Source of the DNA: Rhodoferax sp. PAMC 29310
Lineage (GTDB): Bacteria > Pseudomonadota > Gammaproteobacteria > Burkholderiales > Burkholderiaceae_C
Direction of reading: 5' to 3'
DNA length: 64,000 nucleotides
Assembly (NCBI RefSeq): GCF_017948265.1
Contig: NZ_CP072852.1
Location: 2,170,001-2,234,000 of the forward strand
The translations under genes and the position numbers were made by a program. Under the pieces are notes generated by a model. That model saw nothing but the letters and a program-made list of their open reading frames with translations, searched no databases and had not been told where the DNA came from. Shown one piece after another: positions 27,974 through 36,179 of this stretch. The stretch's first letter is position 1. Every line of letters begins with the position of its first letter.

Positions 27974-28399
27974 CTACAACGTCAATCGTGAGAAGCGCGT
28001 GCGCAAGGGCAGGTGTGGACCGGGGGTCGGCACCGCGGGCAGGGCATCAACTGCTGTTGACGCAGCCCATTTCGACGCCCAGTGGAACGCCATGGGAGGC
28101 CCCATCACGGCCAGCGACGGATCGAGACTCGACGGCAGTTTGACGATGGCGTTTGCGCCTTCGTCAAAAACCTTCGGGCAGGAGTCGGTCTCATAGTCAG
28201 AGTCTCCGCCCGGGTGATCCATTGCAGTGCCCGGTGGGCCGGCGTTCAGCAACGCACTGCCTAATATCTGATGAACTGGATCTTCGCGCTGCTGAAGCTG
28301 GCAGGCGTTCGCCCAACTGACACCCAAGGCGAACACCCACACCAACAACACCGTGAAAACGGTGCGGTGTCTTTTTCGGTTGTTCGCTGGATAGCTCAT
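27974..28399 (-). CDS. Hypothetical exported protein in the copper island
   Basis: A 141-residue protein starting MSYPANNRKRHRTVFTVLL with a signal peptide (cleavage near SWANA). The mature part has no clear metal motif; a Pro-rich segment and a basic C-terminus (LPLRTRFSRLTL) close it. I do not recognise the family. The extended frame to 28465 lacks support. It sits between the Met-rich protein and copS on the same strand, suggesting a copper-related role by position only. Confidence 0.5.
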   Translation of the reverse strand: MSYPANNRKRHRTVFTVLLVWVFALGVSWANACQLQQREDPVHQILGSALLNAGPPGTAMDHPGGDSDYETDSCPKVFDEGANAIVKLPSSLDPSLAVMGPPMAFHWASKWAASTAVDALPAVPTPGPHLPLRTRFSRLTL

Positions 28400-28618
28400 A
28401 GGAATAGGTGACCCATGGCGTGGATGATGGACCTCAATCGAGGCATCGCCCTTGATGCAGGTCAATCAATCAGCAGGGAAAAGTACGGCCCTGGGCGGCC
28501 AAGCCTCAGGTCATCTCAAACAGAAGCTATAGCTTGCAAGAACGGTGCCCAAATTTTGGGTACCCGTCGGGCGGCTTGTTCGTGCGACATATGCTCGTCA
28601 AACTGCAGGCCATGCGAC

Positions 28619-30022
28619 TCAGGATTTCCGTGGTAACTTGATTGAAAACGCAGTTGTCCGGCTATCAGAGGTCACCGAGATCGATCCACCGTGAGCCACA
28701 ATGATGGACTTGGTAATGGCTAAACCCAACCCAGTGCCTTCGCTACGATGCTGGCGCGAAGGATCGGCCCTGAAGAAGCGCTCAAATACCCGCTGCAAGT
28801 ACTCGGGCTGAATAACGTCACCTGTGTTTTCCACTCGAATCTCAAAATCATCTGGCATCTCCTGAATAACGACACCCACGCTGGTGTTTGGCGTGGCGTG
28901 ACGAATCGCATTGGAAAGCAAGTTCCCTAGTGCGCGGCGAAGCATGAGCCGGTCCGCCGCGACAGCGCCGTCACCGCTGACCGAAAAGTGAACCTCTTTT
29001 TCATCTGCCACAGCGTCGTAATACTCGAGCAGCGCTTGAACCTCGGCGGCAAGATGAATTGTTTCGAGATGGGGAACGAAAAGGCCGTTATCCGCCTTTG
29101 CAAGGAGCAGCATGTCGGAAATCATTCGAGCCAAGTGTTCGAATTCCTCGACATTGGACTCCAAAATACTTTTGTACTCAGACTCACTGCGTTCACGCGA
29201 CAGGGTGACCTGAGTTTCCATCATGAGGTTGCTCACTGGTGTGCGCAATTCATGGGCAATGTCGGATGAGAAGTCCGTCAGGCGCACAAAAGCGTCCTCC
29301 AATCGGCTGAGCATTTCATTCAGGGACTGAGCAAGGTTCCCCAGCTCGATGGGCATGGCGTCAACAGGCAGTCGGTAACTCAAATGCCGCGCAGTCACAG
29401 CCTTCGTTTGTTCACGCATCGTGTGCAATGGCGCTAACCCATGCCGCGCCACGGCCCAGCCTAATACACCGGCCAGCAAGGCTGCCGCGAAAACGAATGC
29501 CCATAGCGTTTTCAGAAAGGAGGCCATGAATACTTGATGATGAACGATGGCAATCGCCACCGCCACAGTCACTGTCACTGGCACTTGAGCGGAATTTGGC
29601 GGCCCAACAGTTACCTGCGCGGCAATGCCTCGATAGCTCTGGCCGTTGCTTTCCCAGATTGCCGGCTTCGAAGGGCTGTGTCGCGCACTGTCAGTGATGG
29701 TCGAGATGGAAAACGTTTGCATGGTGTTCGAGAATAAGATCTGTTGGTTTGAGCCAATCACCATCAACTCAAGTCCATGATGGCCAACCAGTGAGTTGTC
29801 CAGTGACTGCATCACAGCCCCCATATCGTTCATTGGACCCAGCTTCTCGAGGGTGTGCTGGGCGAGTGCCATTTTTCCAGTCAGCACATCCATATCCTGA
29901 TCTTCGAAATGTTTCTCCACCGACGCGGCGATGACGAGCCCCAGGGTCATCAGTACGAGCGATGAGACGAGTACAAACAGCGTTGTCAAGCGCGCGATCA
30001 TGGAAGTAGGACCAACAAGCAT
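28619..30022 (-). CDS. copS: Heavy-metal sensor histidine kinase (CusS/CopS type)
   Basis: Membrane sensor kinase of about 467 residues. Two membrane segments (about 10-35 and 165-190) flank a periplasmic sensor region of about 130 residues, followed by HAMP, then HisKA with FSSDIAHELRTPVSNL and HATPase blocks (LGNLLSNAIRHATP, 'GTGLGLAITKSIIVAHGG'). It belongs to the heavy-metal IRK family that senses periplasmic Cu or Ag. A TTG at 30025 also opens the frame, but the ATG at 30022 overlaps the copR stop by one base (TGATG), the usual coupled arrangement. Confidence 0.9.
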   Translation of the reverse strand: MLVGPTSMIARLTTLFVLVSSLVLMTLGLVIAASVEKHFEDQDMDVLTGKMALAQHTLEKLGPMNDMGAVMQSLDNSLVGHHGLELMVIGSNQQILFSNTMQTFSISTITDSARHSPSKPAIWESNGQSYRGIAAQVTVGPPNSAQVPVTVTVAVAIAIVHHQVFMASFLKTLWAFVFAAALLAGVLGWAVARHGLAPLHTMREQTKAVTARHLSYRLPVDAMPIELGNLAQSLNEMLSRLEDAFVRLTDFSSDIAHELRTPVSNLMMETQVTLSRERSESEYKSILESNVEEFEHLARMISDMLLLAKADNGLFVPHLETIHLAAEVQALLEYYDAVADEKEVHFSVSGDGAVAADRLMLRRALGNLLSNAIRHATPNTSVGVVIQEMPDDFEIRVENTGDVIQPEYLQRVFERFFRADPSRQHRSEGTGLGLAITKSIIVAHGGSISVTSDSRTTAFSIKLPRKS

Positions 30023-30699
30023 CAATTTGGATTCTCCAGGACATAACCCATGCCCCGCACTGTACGAATCAATTTTGATTCAAATGGATCGTCCAGCTTG
30101 ACACGAAGACGACGCATGGCAACATCAATGACATTGGTGTCCGAATCGAAATTCATATCCCAAACTTGAGATGCGATGAGGGAGCGAGGCAGTACCTCAC
30201 CCTGTCGCCGAAGCAATAGCTCAAGCAAAGCAAATTCTTTGGCTGTCAAATCAATTCGCTTGCCTGCGCGCGTCACGCGCCGTCGGAGAAGGTTTAACTC
30301 CAGATCAGCCACGCGCATGAACTCGCTCCCGGAAAGCTTTGCTCCTCGGCGCAAAAGGGTTCTTACCCGCGCCAGCAACTCGGAAAATGCGAATGGTTTC
30401 ACTAGATAGTCGTCCGCACCGAGTTCCAGACCCTTCACCCTATCATCGACGCCGTCGTGTGCGCTCAAGAAGAGAACCGGTATATCTTTTCCCGCGCGTC
30501 GGATGCCACTCAAGATGCCCCACCCATCCAGCCCTGGAAGCATTACATCCAATATGGCCAGGTCAATTGACTCGGTGAGGGCATGATGCAAACCATCTTT
30601 TCCATCACGAATCAAATTGACAACAAACCCGACCTCCTCCAACCCTTGTTTTAGGTAGTCACCAGTTTTTGGTTCGTCCTCGACAATGAGGATTCTCAT
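30022..30699 (-). CDS. copR: Heavy-metal response regulator (CusR/CopR type)
   Basis: OmpR-family regulator of 225 residues: receiver ([20 protein letters not shown], phospho-acceptor in [15 protein letters not shown], Lys in DDYLVKPF) and winged helix ending [17 protein letters not shown] and [10 protein letters not shown]. The long upstream extension in frame is rejected because the receiver begins at 30699. It should activate the copper genes; candidate operators are the three modules at 35055, 35804 and 39625. Confidence 0.92.
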   Translation of the reverse strand: MRILIVEDEPKTGDYLKQGLEEVGFVVNLIRDGKDGLHHALTESIDLAILDVMLPGLDGWGILSGIRRAGKDIPVLFLSAHDGVDDRVKGLELGADDYLVKPFAFSELLARVRTLLRRGAKLSGSEFMRVADLELNLLRRRVTRAGKRIDLTAKEFALLELLLRRQGEVLPRSLIASQVWDMNFDSDTNVIDVAMRRLRVKLDDPFESKLIRTVRGMGYVLENPN

Positions 30700-31152
30700 G
30701 GGCATTCTCCATATAAATCTGCCAATTGGACACCCACCCACTTTTATATGGCGTGTCACTGCCTTGAGGCAAGAAAACGGGTTCTCGACAAAACCCCTTA
30801 AAAGGATTGTCTTGTGGTGTTCGAGGCGAAAAATTACTTTTTTAGGATTTTTCCCGCCAAGTAGTTTGCCCGAAGCCCGCGCCCTCGCCACGACATGCAG
30901 GCTAGCCATCTCCGTCTGCGGCACCTATTTTGCTTGGTGCGCCGATTTCCGTACGAGCCGTGACTGCAAGAGTTAGTCCGATGACTGCGCTGAACGAAGG
31001 AGGCGGCAAACCTTGCCGAGGCTTGGAAACTCCGGGAAATAGTTTTTCTACCTTACAAGCATGGCGGTTGAAAACTGGCTAGTCTTCCCATTGCCCTCAA
31101 GTCCCTGCGAACATTGCAGGACAAGAGGGCATAAATTCATCCTAGGCCCACC
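30700..31152. other. Noncoding region upstream of copR
   Basis: About 450 bp between copR and the cytochrome c gene with no credible gene. It should contain the copRS promoter, but I found neither a clear -35/-10 pair nor a full copy of the CopR-type module seen elsewhere. Confidence 0.5.
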
Positions 31153-31512
31153 TCAATTAATGCCAGCTTTGCGCTGCACCATGCGAATGTAGGCCGTGAT
31201 GTGCGCCACGTCGTCGGGCGTCAAACCTTTCACTGGAGGCATGTCGCCAAACTTCCAGTGGTGCGCTTTGGCACCGAGGGCCGCCGCTCGTTGGAACGCC
31301 GCGTCACCATGATGTGAGGGTTCGTAAACACGGTTCAGAAACGGCGGCCCTTTGTCGCTACCTGAATCACGGCCTTTGAGGTCGACCCCGTGGCAACTGG
31401 CGCAGTTTTGTGCGTACAGGCCTTTGCCTTTGGCCGGGTTGGGCATCAATCCTGCGCTGGGGGCGGGCACTGCTTGGGCATTGGCAGTGGTAGCGACACA
31501 AGCCAAGCCCAA
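31153..31512 (-). CDS. Cytochrome c with disrupted or non-standard start
   Basis: Class I c-type cytochrome: haem motif CASCH, distal ligand candidate in GDMPPVKGLT, and the terminal helix DVAHITAYIRMVQRKAG. Periplasmic, probably an electron acceptor near the multicopper oxidase. The start is odd. Reading upstream in frame gives a convincing leader (RWAIGAAVLGLACVATTANA), but the only ATG (31560) is followed six codons later by TAA (31542-31540), after which no ATG or GTG occurs. Translation would need the TTG at 31512, which leaves a weak leader, or an ATT. Either a nonsense change has damaged the gene or an unusual start is used. Confidence 0.7.
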   Translation of the reverse strand: MGLACVATTANAQAVPAPSAGLMPNPAKGKGLYAQNCASCHGVDLKGRDSGSDKGPPFLNRVYEPSHHGDAAFQRAAALGAKAHHWKFGDMPPVKGLTPDDVAHITAYIRMVQRKAGIN

Positions 31513-31565
31513 AACCGCCGCGCCAATCGCCCAACGAATTTAAATATGGCCTGGAATCATGGCTG

Positions 31566-31907
31566 TCAATTTGCAGATTGAAGATCAGTCACGGTCATTT
31601 TTCCACTCACGTAGGCCACCATGAAGCGGATCTTGTCACCGGCTTGAACTTTGTCCAGCATGGTCTTGTCCTGAGCAAGGAACACCATGGTCATGCCAGG
31701 CATATCCATGTGCTTGATAGCACCATGCTTGATGGTAATTTTGCCCAATTCCTTGTCAATTTTTCGCACCTCTCCGTCGGTCAGACTCGGCGCGCTGGCC
31801 ATCTCCATCTTGGGCTGCTCCGCAGCGGCCTGCGCAAAGACTGGAGCGGACAAAAAAGAAGACAGGGCGACAGCAGTAGCTGCTAGCAGTTGGCTTGTGT
31901 TTTTCAT
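31566..31907 (-). CDS. CusF-like periplasmic copper-binding protein
   Basis: A 113-residue exported protein. Signal peptide (MKNTSQLLAATAVALSS..., cleavage after VFAQA), then the CusF-type OB fold: GEVRKIDKELGKITIKHG, the Cu+ site HMDMPGMTMVF (Met residues plus a stacking aromatic) and AGDKIRFM. CusF hands Cu+ to efflux pumps; here it may act with the cupredoxin and oxidase encoded upstream. The cusABC pump is not in the window. Confidence 0.88.
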   Translation of the reverse strand: MKNTSQLLAATAVALSSFLSAPVFAQAAAEQPKMEMASAPSLTDGEVRKIDKELGKITIKHGAIKHMDMPGMTMVFLAQDKTMLDKVQAGDKIRFMVAYVSGKMTVTDLQSAN

Positions 31908-31958
31908 GTGATTTTCCTTAAATTTGAAGTGTTTTGGGTGTCGTACGGTTTGCTTACT

Positions 31959-32450
31959 TTACTTGGTGCCCACCAGCACTTGCCCCTTCATGCCAGCCTC
32001 ATAGTGACTAGGCATCAGGCATGCAAAATTGACCGGTCCGGCTTTGGTGAATTGCCAGATGATTTCACCCTGTTTCCCCGGGGCCAGGGTCAATTTACTG
32101 GGCTCGTCATGCTCCATGCCTGGGAATTTCTTCATTTCTTCCAAATGCGCCATCAGTTCTTCTTGAGTGCCCATGCTCAGTTCGTGAGGAACTTGGCCTG
32201 AATTTTTCACGACGAAACGAATGGTCTCACCTTTCTTGACCTTGATGTCCGACGGGGTGTAGCGCATGTTGTCCGCCATATCGACTGTGATAGTACGGTT
32301 GACCTTGGCAAGCACGCCGGGTTTTCCGATGGGCGACTCATCATGGCCCCCTGAATGACTGCCAGACGCCAGAGCGGCAGAAGACGCCACGACAACAGTG
32401 GCAAAAAACAAGGCAGAACGCTTGGACAAAGTTAGGTTTGAAATTTTCAC
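31959..32450 (-). CDS. Cupredoxin-domain periplasmic copper protein
   Basis: A 163-residue exported blue-copper-like protein. Signal peptide to ALASG, His-rich N-terminus (SGSHSGGHDESP), then a cupredoxin fold (VKKGETIRFVVKNSG). Type 1 copper ligands are visible as His in GQVPHELS and Cys/His/Met in FACLMPSHYEAGM. Families of this kind accompany CopA-type oxidases in betaproteobacterial copper operons and may pass electrons or hold copper. It lies 45 bp after the oxidase gene. Confidence 0.88.
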   Translation of the reverse strand: MKISNLTLSKRSALFFATVVVASSAALASGSHSGGHDESPIGKPGVLAKVNRTITVDMADNMRYTPSDIKVKKGETIRFVVKNSGQVPHELSMGTQEELMAHLEEMKKFPGMEHDEPSKLTLAPGKQGEIIWQFTKAGPVNFACLMPSHYEAGMKGQVLVGTK

Positions 32451-32495
32451 AGATATTCCTTCGTAGTCAGTTTACAGATTAGCGAGTTTGGGGAC

Positions 32496-33884
32496 TCAAT
32501 GCGACATGCCGCCCATACCACTGGGCTTGACCACCGAGGCCACAGCCGGTTTGGCGTCGGCGCTGCCGGCGGGGCGTGCGGCCTGAGGCGTGGTGCCGGT
32601 CCATTCGTAGGCGACAGTGCCTTTCGGAAACTTGTAAGGCCCTGGATCGCTATAGTCGCCCGGCTTTTGGTCCTTGCGGACTTTAAACACACTGAACATA
32701 CCCCCCATTTCCAGAGAGCCAAACTGCCCGGTTCCCGTCATCATGGGAACGGTGTTGTCCGGAATTGGCATTTGCATCTCTCCCATGTCGGCCATGCCAC
32801 GCTCGCCCATCAGCATGTAGTCTGGCGCAACCTTTTGAATCTTGTTGACAAGACCGCGGTGGTCGACGCCGATCATTGTCGGAACATCATGGCCCATGGC
32901 ATTCATGGTGTGATGGCTCTTGTGGCAGTGCATGGCCCAATCGCCCTCCTCGTCGGCAATGAGCTCAATCTGGCGCATTTGCCCCACCGCCACATCGGTG
33001 GTGACCTCATGCCAGCGTGTGCTCGGAGGAGTCGGCCCGCCATCGGTGCCGGTAACCAGAAATTCATGGCCGTGCAAATGAATCGGATGATTCGTCATGG
33101 TCAGGTTGCCGACCCGAAGGCGAACCCGATCATTCAGCCGCACGTTCAAAGTATCAATCGCCGGGAAAACACGGCTATTAAAGCACCAGATATTGAAGTC
33201 CAGCATGGTGTTGACCTTGGGCGTCTTGCTGCCAGGCTCAACATCAAAGGCATTCAGCAAAAAGCAGAAATCCCGATCGACGTCACTGATGTGGGGGTGC
33301 TTGGTTTTGGGGTGGGTCACCCACATGCCCATCATGCCCATCGCCATTTGCACCATTTCGTCGGCGTGCGGGTGGTACATGAACGTGCCCGGTCGGCGCG
33401 CCTCAAATTCGTACACAAAAGTCTTACCCACCGGAATGGCGGGCTGATTGAGACCACTGACCCCGTCCATGCCGCAAGGCAACCGTTGGCCATGCCAGTG
33501 CACCGAGGTGTGCTCGGGCAATTTATTGGTGACAAAGATGCGAACTCGGTCTCCCTCAACCACTTCAATGGTCGGCCCTGGGCTCTGCCCGTTGTAGCCC
33601 CACATGTTGACCTTGAAGCCAGGTGCAACTTCACGCACCACGGGCTCGGCCACTAGGTGAAATTCTTTGACACCATTGTTCATTCGCCAAGGCAGGGTCC
33701 AGCCGTTGAGTGTGACCACCGGGTTATAAGGCCTGCCCGTGGTCGGGACTAGGGGCGGGGCAGTTTCCACCGACGTCTGGATCACAGCCTCAGGCAAGCC
33801 TGCTAGAGCAGAGCGCGCCACAGCTAATCCGGCCACTGATGCCGCCGCACCTGCGAAAAAATTTCGACGAGAGTTGAGATTCAT
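32496..33884 (-). CDS. Tat-exported multicopper oxidase
   Basis: A 462-residue periplasmic laccase-like oxidase that probably oxidises Cu+ to the less toxic Cu2+. The twin-arginine leader SRRNFFAGAAASVAG is clear. Copper ligands occur in four blocks: SVHWHGQ, FMYHPHADEM, HPIHLHGHEF and the C-terminal MHCHKSHHTMNAM with the type 1 Cys, His and Met. The protein is shorter than plasmid CopA (about 600 residues) because the Met-rich insert is missing; it keeps a short Met-rich tail (MADMGEMQMP). It lies in the unit tolC-like, oxidase, cupredoxin, cusF-like, cytochrome c. Confidence 0.92.
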   Translation of the reverse strand: MNLNSRRNFFAGAAASVAGLAVARSALAGLPEAVIQTSVETAPPLVPTTGRPYNPVVTLNGWTLPWRMNNGVKEFHLVAEPVVREVAPGFKVNMWGYNGQSPGPTIEVVEGDRVRIFVTNKLPEHTSVHWHGQRLPCGMDGVSGLNQPAIPVGKTFVYEFEARRPGTFMYHPHADEMVQMAMGMMGMWVTHPKTKHPHISDVDRDFCFLLNAFDVEPGSKTPKVNTMLDFNIWCFNSRVFPAIDTLNVRLNDRVRLRVGNLTMTNHPIHLHGHEFLVTGTDGGPTPPSTRWHEVTTDVAVGQMRQIELIADEEGDWAMHCHKSHHTMNAMGHDVPTMIGVDHRGLVNKIQKVAPDYMLMGERGMADMGEMQMPIPDNTVPMMTGTGQFGSLEMGGMFSVFKVRKDQKPGDYSDPGPYKFPKGTVAYEWTGTTPQAARPAGSADAKPAVASVVKPSGMGGMSH

Positions 33885-33895
33885 ATGTATTCCTA

Positions 33896-35005
33896 TTAAT
33901 GCGCAGCCGATGCAGCGGCTTCACCGCCACCACCAAAAGACATAAAACTGTCGGGTTGGCCTCCTTGGAGAACCCATTGCAGGTCACTCTCAGCCAACCA
34001 ATAATCGCGTTGGGCGCCAATGGCATCAATCACAGCTTGGGATTTGTTGCTGGCCTCGCTCAAAAGATCCCACGTGCTGCTCAGCATTCCGTTGTAGTGG
34101 AGTACGGTTTCTTCTCCGATGAAATCACGCACCTTTAGAACATCAAGATTCGCCTGATACAACGCGTGGCTGGCCTGATAGGCGTCCAACGCCATGTCGG
34201 TGTTCGTTTGGCTACGCTGGCTGTTGGCGCGCGGCAGTTGATCCTGAATCAGCAAAGCTCTCGACCTCCAAGATTCTTCAGACACGGGTTTGGAGGGCAA
34301 ATCGGGCAACCGGTCAGGCAGCGCCACGCTGGCGTACTGCCCTTTAAGACCCAACGCTTTAATCAAACTGGCCTGCGCTTGGGCGGCGGCATATTGCGCG
34401 CGCACCCAATTCATCTTGGCCGTTGCTTGAGCGAGCTGCAATGGGGCAAGCTTGAGCTTGCTCCAATTGCCTACATTAACCATGCGTTGTCCAAGCTCGG
34501 TGGCGGCTTCGGCAGAGTCCAGCGCAGCGCGGAACGGTGCTAGCGACTGACTCGCAGCAATGGCCTGAATCCAGGCCTTTCGAGCCTGAGTCGCTACTTC
34601 TAGAACCTCCCCAGCATCATCGATTCGACGTTGGAGACTCGGATCCAGCTTGTCCCATTGGCCGGTCGCAACAAGGGATACGTTTGCCGAGCCAAATTGA
34701 GACAGCGGACGGGCCAAATCAAGGTGTGCACGCCATGCTTGGCGGATGACCTCATCACTTGTCAGCAGAGATATCACGGGTTGACGGGCGAGGGGCGCCG
34801 AAATTTCCAGAGTGGGATTCGCGCTCTCCCACTTGAGCACATCCATGTGACCACGTTTTAAGAGCCCTACCGTATCGTTGGCGCTGCGCCAGTCTTGCGG
34901 CGCAGTGGGTTCCACAGTTTGGGCTGACAAAGCCAACGGAGCAACCGCCATGGCAAGCACCAAGGCACGCCATGTCAGTTGCGGGGTTAAATTGAAGATC
35001 ACCAT
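33896..35005 (-). CDS. TolC-family outer-membrane protein of the copper operon
   Basis: A 369-residue exported helical protein (signal peptide ending LALSAQT). Long heptad-like helices such as NWSKLKLAPLQLAQATAKMN and ALGLKGQYASVALPDRLPDL resemble TolC/OEP repeats, though the length is below the usual 420-480, so one repeat may be shortened. First gene of the copper oxidase operon, with a CopR-type module about 50-90 bp upstream. No matching inner-membrane pump lies nearby. Confidence 0.7.
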   Translation of the reverse strand: MVIFNLTPQLTWRALVLAMAVAPLALSAQTVEPTAPQDWRSANDTVGLLKRGHMDVLKWESANPTLEISAPLARQPVISLLTSDEVIRQAWRAHLDLARPLSQFGSANVSLVATGQWDKLDPSLQRRIDDAGEVLEVATQARKAWIQAIAASQSLAPFRAALDSAEAATELGQRMVNVGNWSKLKLAPLQLAQATAKMNWVRAQYAAAQAQASLIKALGLKGQYASVALPDRLPDLPSKPVSEESWRSRALLIQDQLPRANSQRSQTNTDMALDAYQASHALYQANLDVLKVRDFIGEETVLHYNGMLSSTWDLLSEASNKSQAVIDAIGAQRDYWLAESDLQWVLQGGQPDSFMSFGGGGEAAASAAH

Positions 35006-35054
35006 TTCACTTCCTTTTGATAGTTAACAGTCAAGATCTATTTTGCAATTGGCA

Positions 35055-35093
35055 GACTGTCAGCAAGATGTCCTAAAGATTACAAAAATGTCA
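35055..35093 (-). promoter_or_regulatory. CopR-type regulatory module of the oxidase operon
   Basis: Plus-strand text is ACTGTCAG, 14 bases, then GATTACAAAAATGTCA (35078-35093). The same two elements, at the same 22-bp offset, recur at 35804 and 39625. Imperfect dyads of the TGACAnnTTTGTAATC kind are typical binding sites of heavy-metal OmpR-type regulators. It faces the tolC-like gene start at 35005. Confidence 0.75.
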
Positions 35094-35301
35094 GTTTTCA
35101 TCCTATGGTCGAACTGAAAGGCAGCCCAAGAATCCGAATCTCGGATGCCGCGGCATCCGCGGGAAGTCCGGATAGCGACTCAATGCCCAAATGCGATCGT
35201 CTTGACCTTGTGTGCGGTGAGAAATGAGTTCTAGAGCGCTGGGACACCCAATTAAAATGGCCATTCCTCATGACACATCGAATCTCCTATTACCGCGGGA
35301 G

Positions 35302-35324
35302 ATTGTGATGCAATTGATCACAAT
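35302..35324. repeat. Perfect dyad in the tolC-copK gap
   Basis: ATTGTGA and TCACAAT arms flank a 9-base centre containing CAATTG. It lies in the 417-bp noncoding gap between the tolC-like gene and copK, about 300 bp from either start. No assigned role; the arm spacing does not suit Crp. Apart from this and the module at 35055, nothing recognisable was seen in 35006-35422. Confidence 0.5.
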
Positions 35325-35422
35325 TCAAGATTCTGTCACTGCGCCCAGGGCGAATCTGAATCCCACCTTTTCGCGCATTGACAAAATTTTCGCAAACAAA
35401 GCACCTCGCGGGGAGAACTTGA

Positions 35423-35704
35423 CTAGCGACGTTGATGTGTCTTGAGGGCGATGTCCAACCTCGCCACTTCGTCGCCGACCATCACAATGGATTTTCCGTC
35501 TGCGGTCTGCATGCTAGTGCCACTGTCCATGCGAACCGCTCGACCAAATTTTTTTTCCATCGCCATTTTTCCACCCTTAAATTGGTGCACGGTCGAGCCG
35601 TCTTTAAACAAGATTGACTTCTCTACGCTGCTTTGATCCGCGGCGAATGCCGACAGGGCTGACAAGCCAAGACTTAAAGCAATAACGGTTGTACGAGTTG
35701 ACAT
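35423..35704 (-). CDS. copK: Periplasmic copper resistance protein CopK
   Basis: CopK binds Cu+ through methionines and cooperatively Cu2+ in the periplasm; it was characterised in Cupriavidus metallidurans. The 93-residue precursor has a signal peptide (cleavage after AFA) and a mature part of about 74 residues with the family pattern KSILFKDGSTVHQFKGGKM, 'AMEKKFGRAVRMDSGTSMQT' and MVGDEVARLD. The N-terminal extension to 35737 is rejected; AAGGAAA precedes the ATG at 35704. A CopR-type module lies 100-137 bp upstream. Confidence 0.85.
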   Translation of the reverse strand: MSTRTTVIALSLGLSALSAFAADQSSVEKSILFKDGSTVHQFKGGKMAMEKKFGRAVRMDSGTSMQTADGKSIVMVGDEVARLDIALKTHQRR

Positions 35705-35803
35705 GACAATATTTCCTTCAAAATTGATGAATACCACCCAAGGTTGATACCGAGGGCCGGCGAAGCAATCGTTGCCTCGTTGGATTAAATGTAGAAGGCG
35801 GGT

Positions 35804-35841
35804 CCCGTCAATTGCATGACCGGCGGGTTACAACCGGGACA
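35804..35841 (-). promoter_or_regulatory. CopR-type regulatory module upstream of copK
   Basis: CCCGTCAA followed at a 22-bp offset by GGTTACAACCGGGACA (35826-35841). The second element is degenerate (about 10 of 16 bases shared with the copy at 35078), but spacing and first element match the module at 39625 closely. Confidence 0.6.
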
Positions 35842-36179
35842 CTTGTTCGTCGAAGTTGTTTCCAAATGAATTTTGGGGAATAGAAAATCGACTCACCCCA
35901 TCAGATGGGCCAATCGGCATCACCTTGCCGCTGACACAAACAATGGGGAAGAACGGGATGGGTCGAAACCACCCCTCTGAAATTGACCCGCTGTCACGCA
36001 AAGTTTGAGATTTTTCCGGGAGTTCCCCTCGAAAACATCAATGGTCCAGGCTTTGGCAACAACTGAATTGGTCGTGGACGCGAGTCCGCCCACTAGGCAC
36101 TCTTCGATTCCAGACGAAAGGAGATCACCCATGAAGTTGCATAAAGTGTGGGCGGCCTTTCCAGAGCAGGACGTGCCTT
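35842..36179. other. Noncoding junction region, possible gene remnant
   Basis: No intact gene. On the plus strand, AAGGAGATCACCC directly precedes an ATG at 36131 starting MKLHKVWAAFPEQDV, an unusually good start; the frame then runs antisense into the ArnT-like gene. This looks like the 5' stub of a gene cut off by rearrangement. Confidence 0.4.

Noticed and set aside
35302..35324. Crp binding site
   Set aside because: The TGTGA/TCACA half-sites are 9 bases apart instead of 6.
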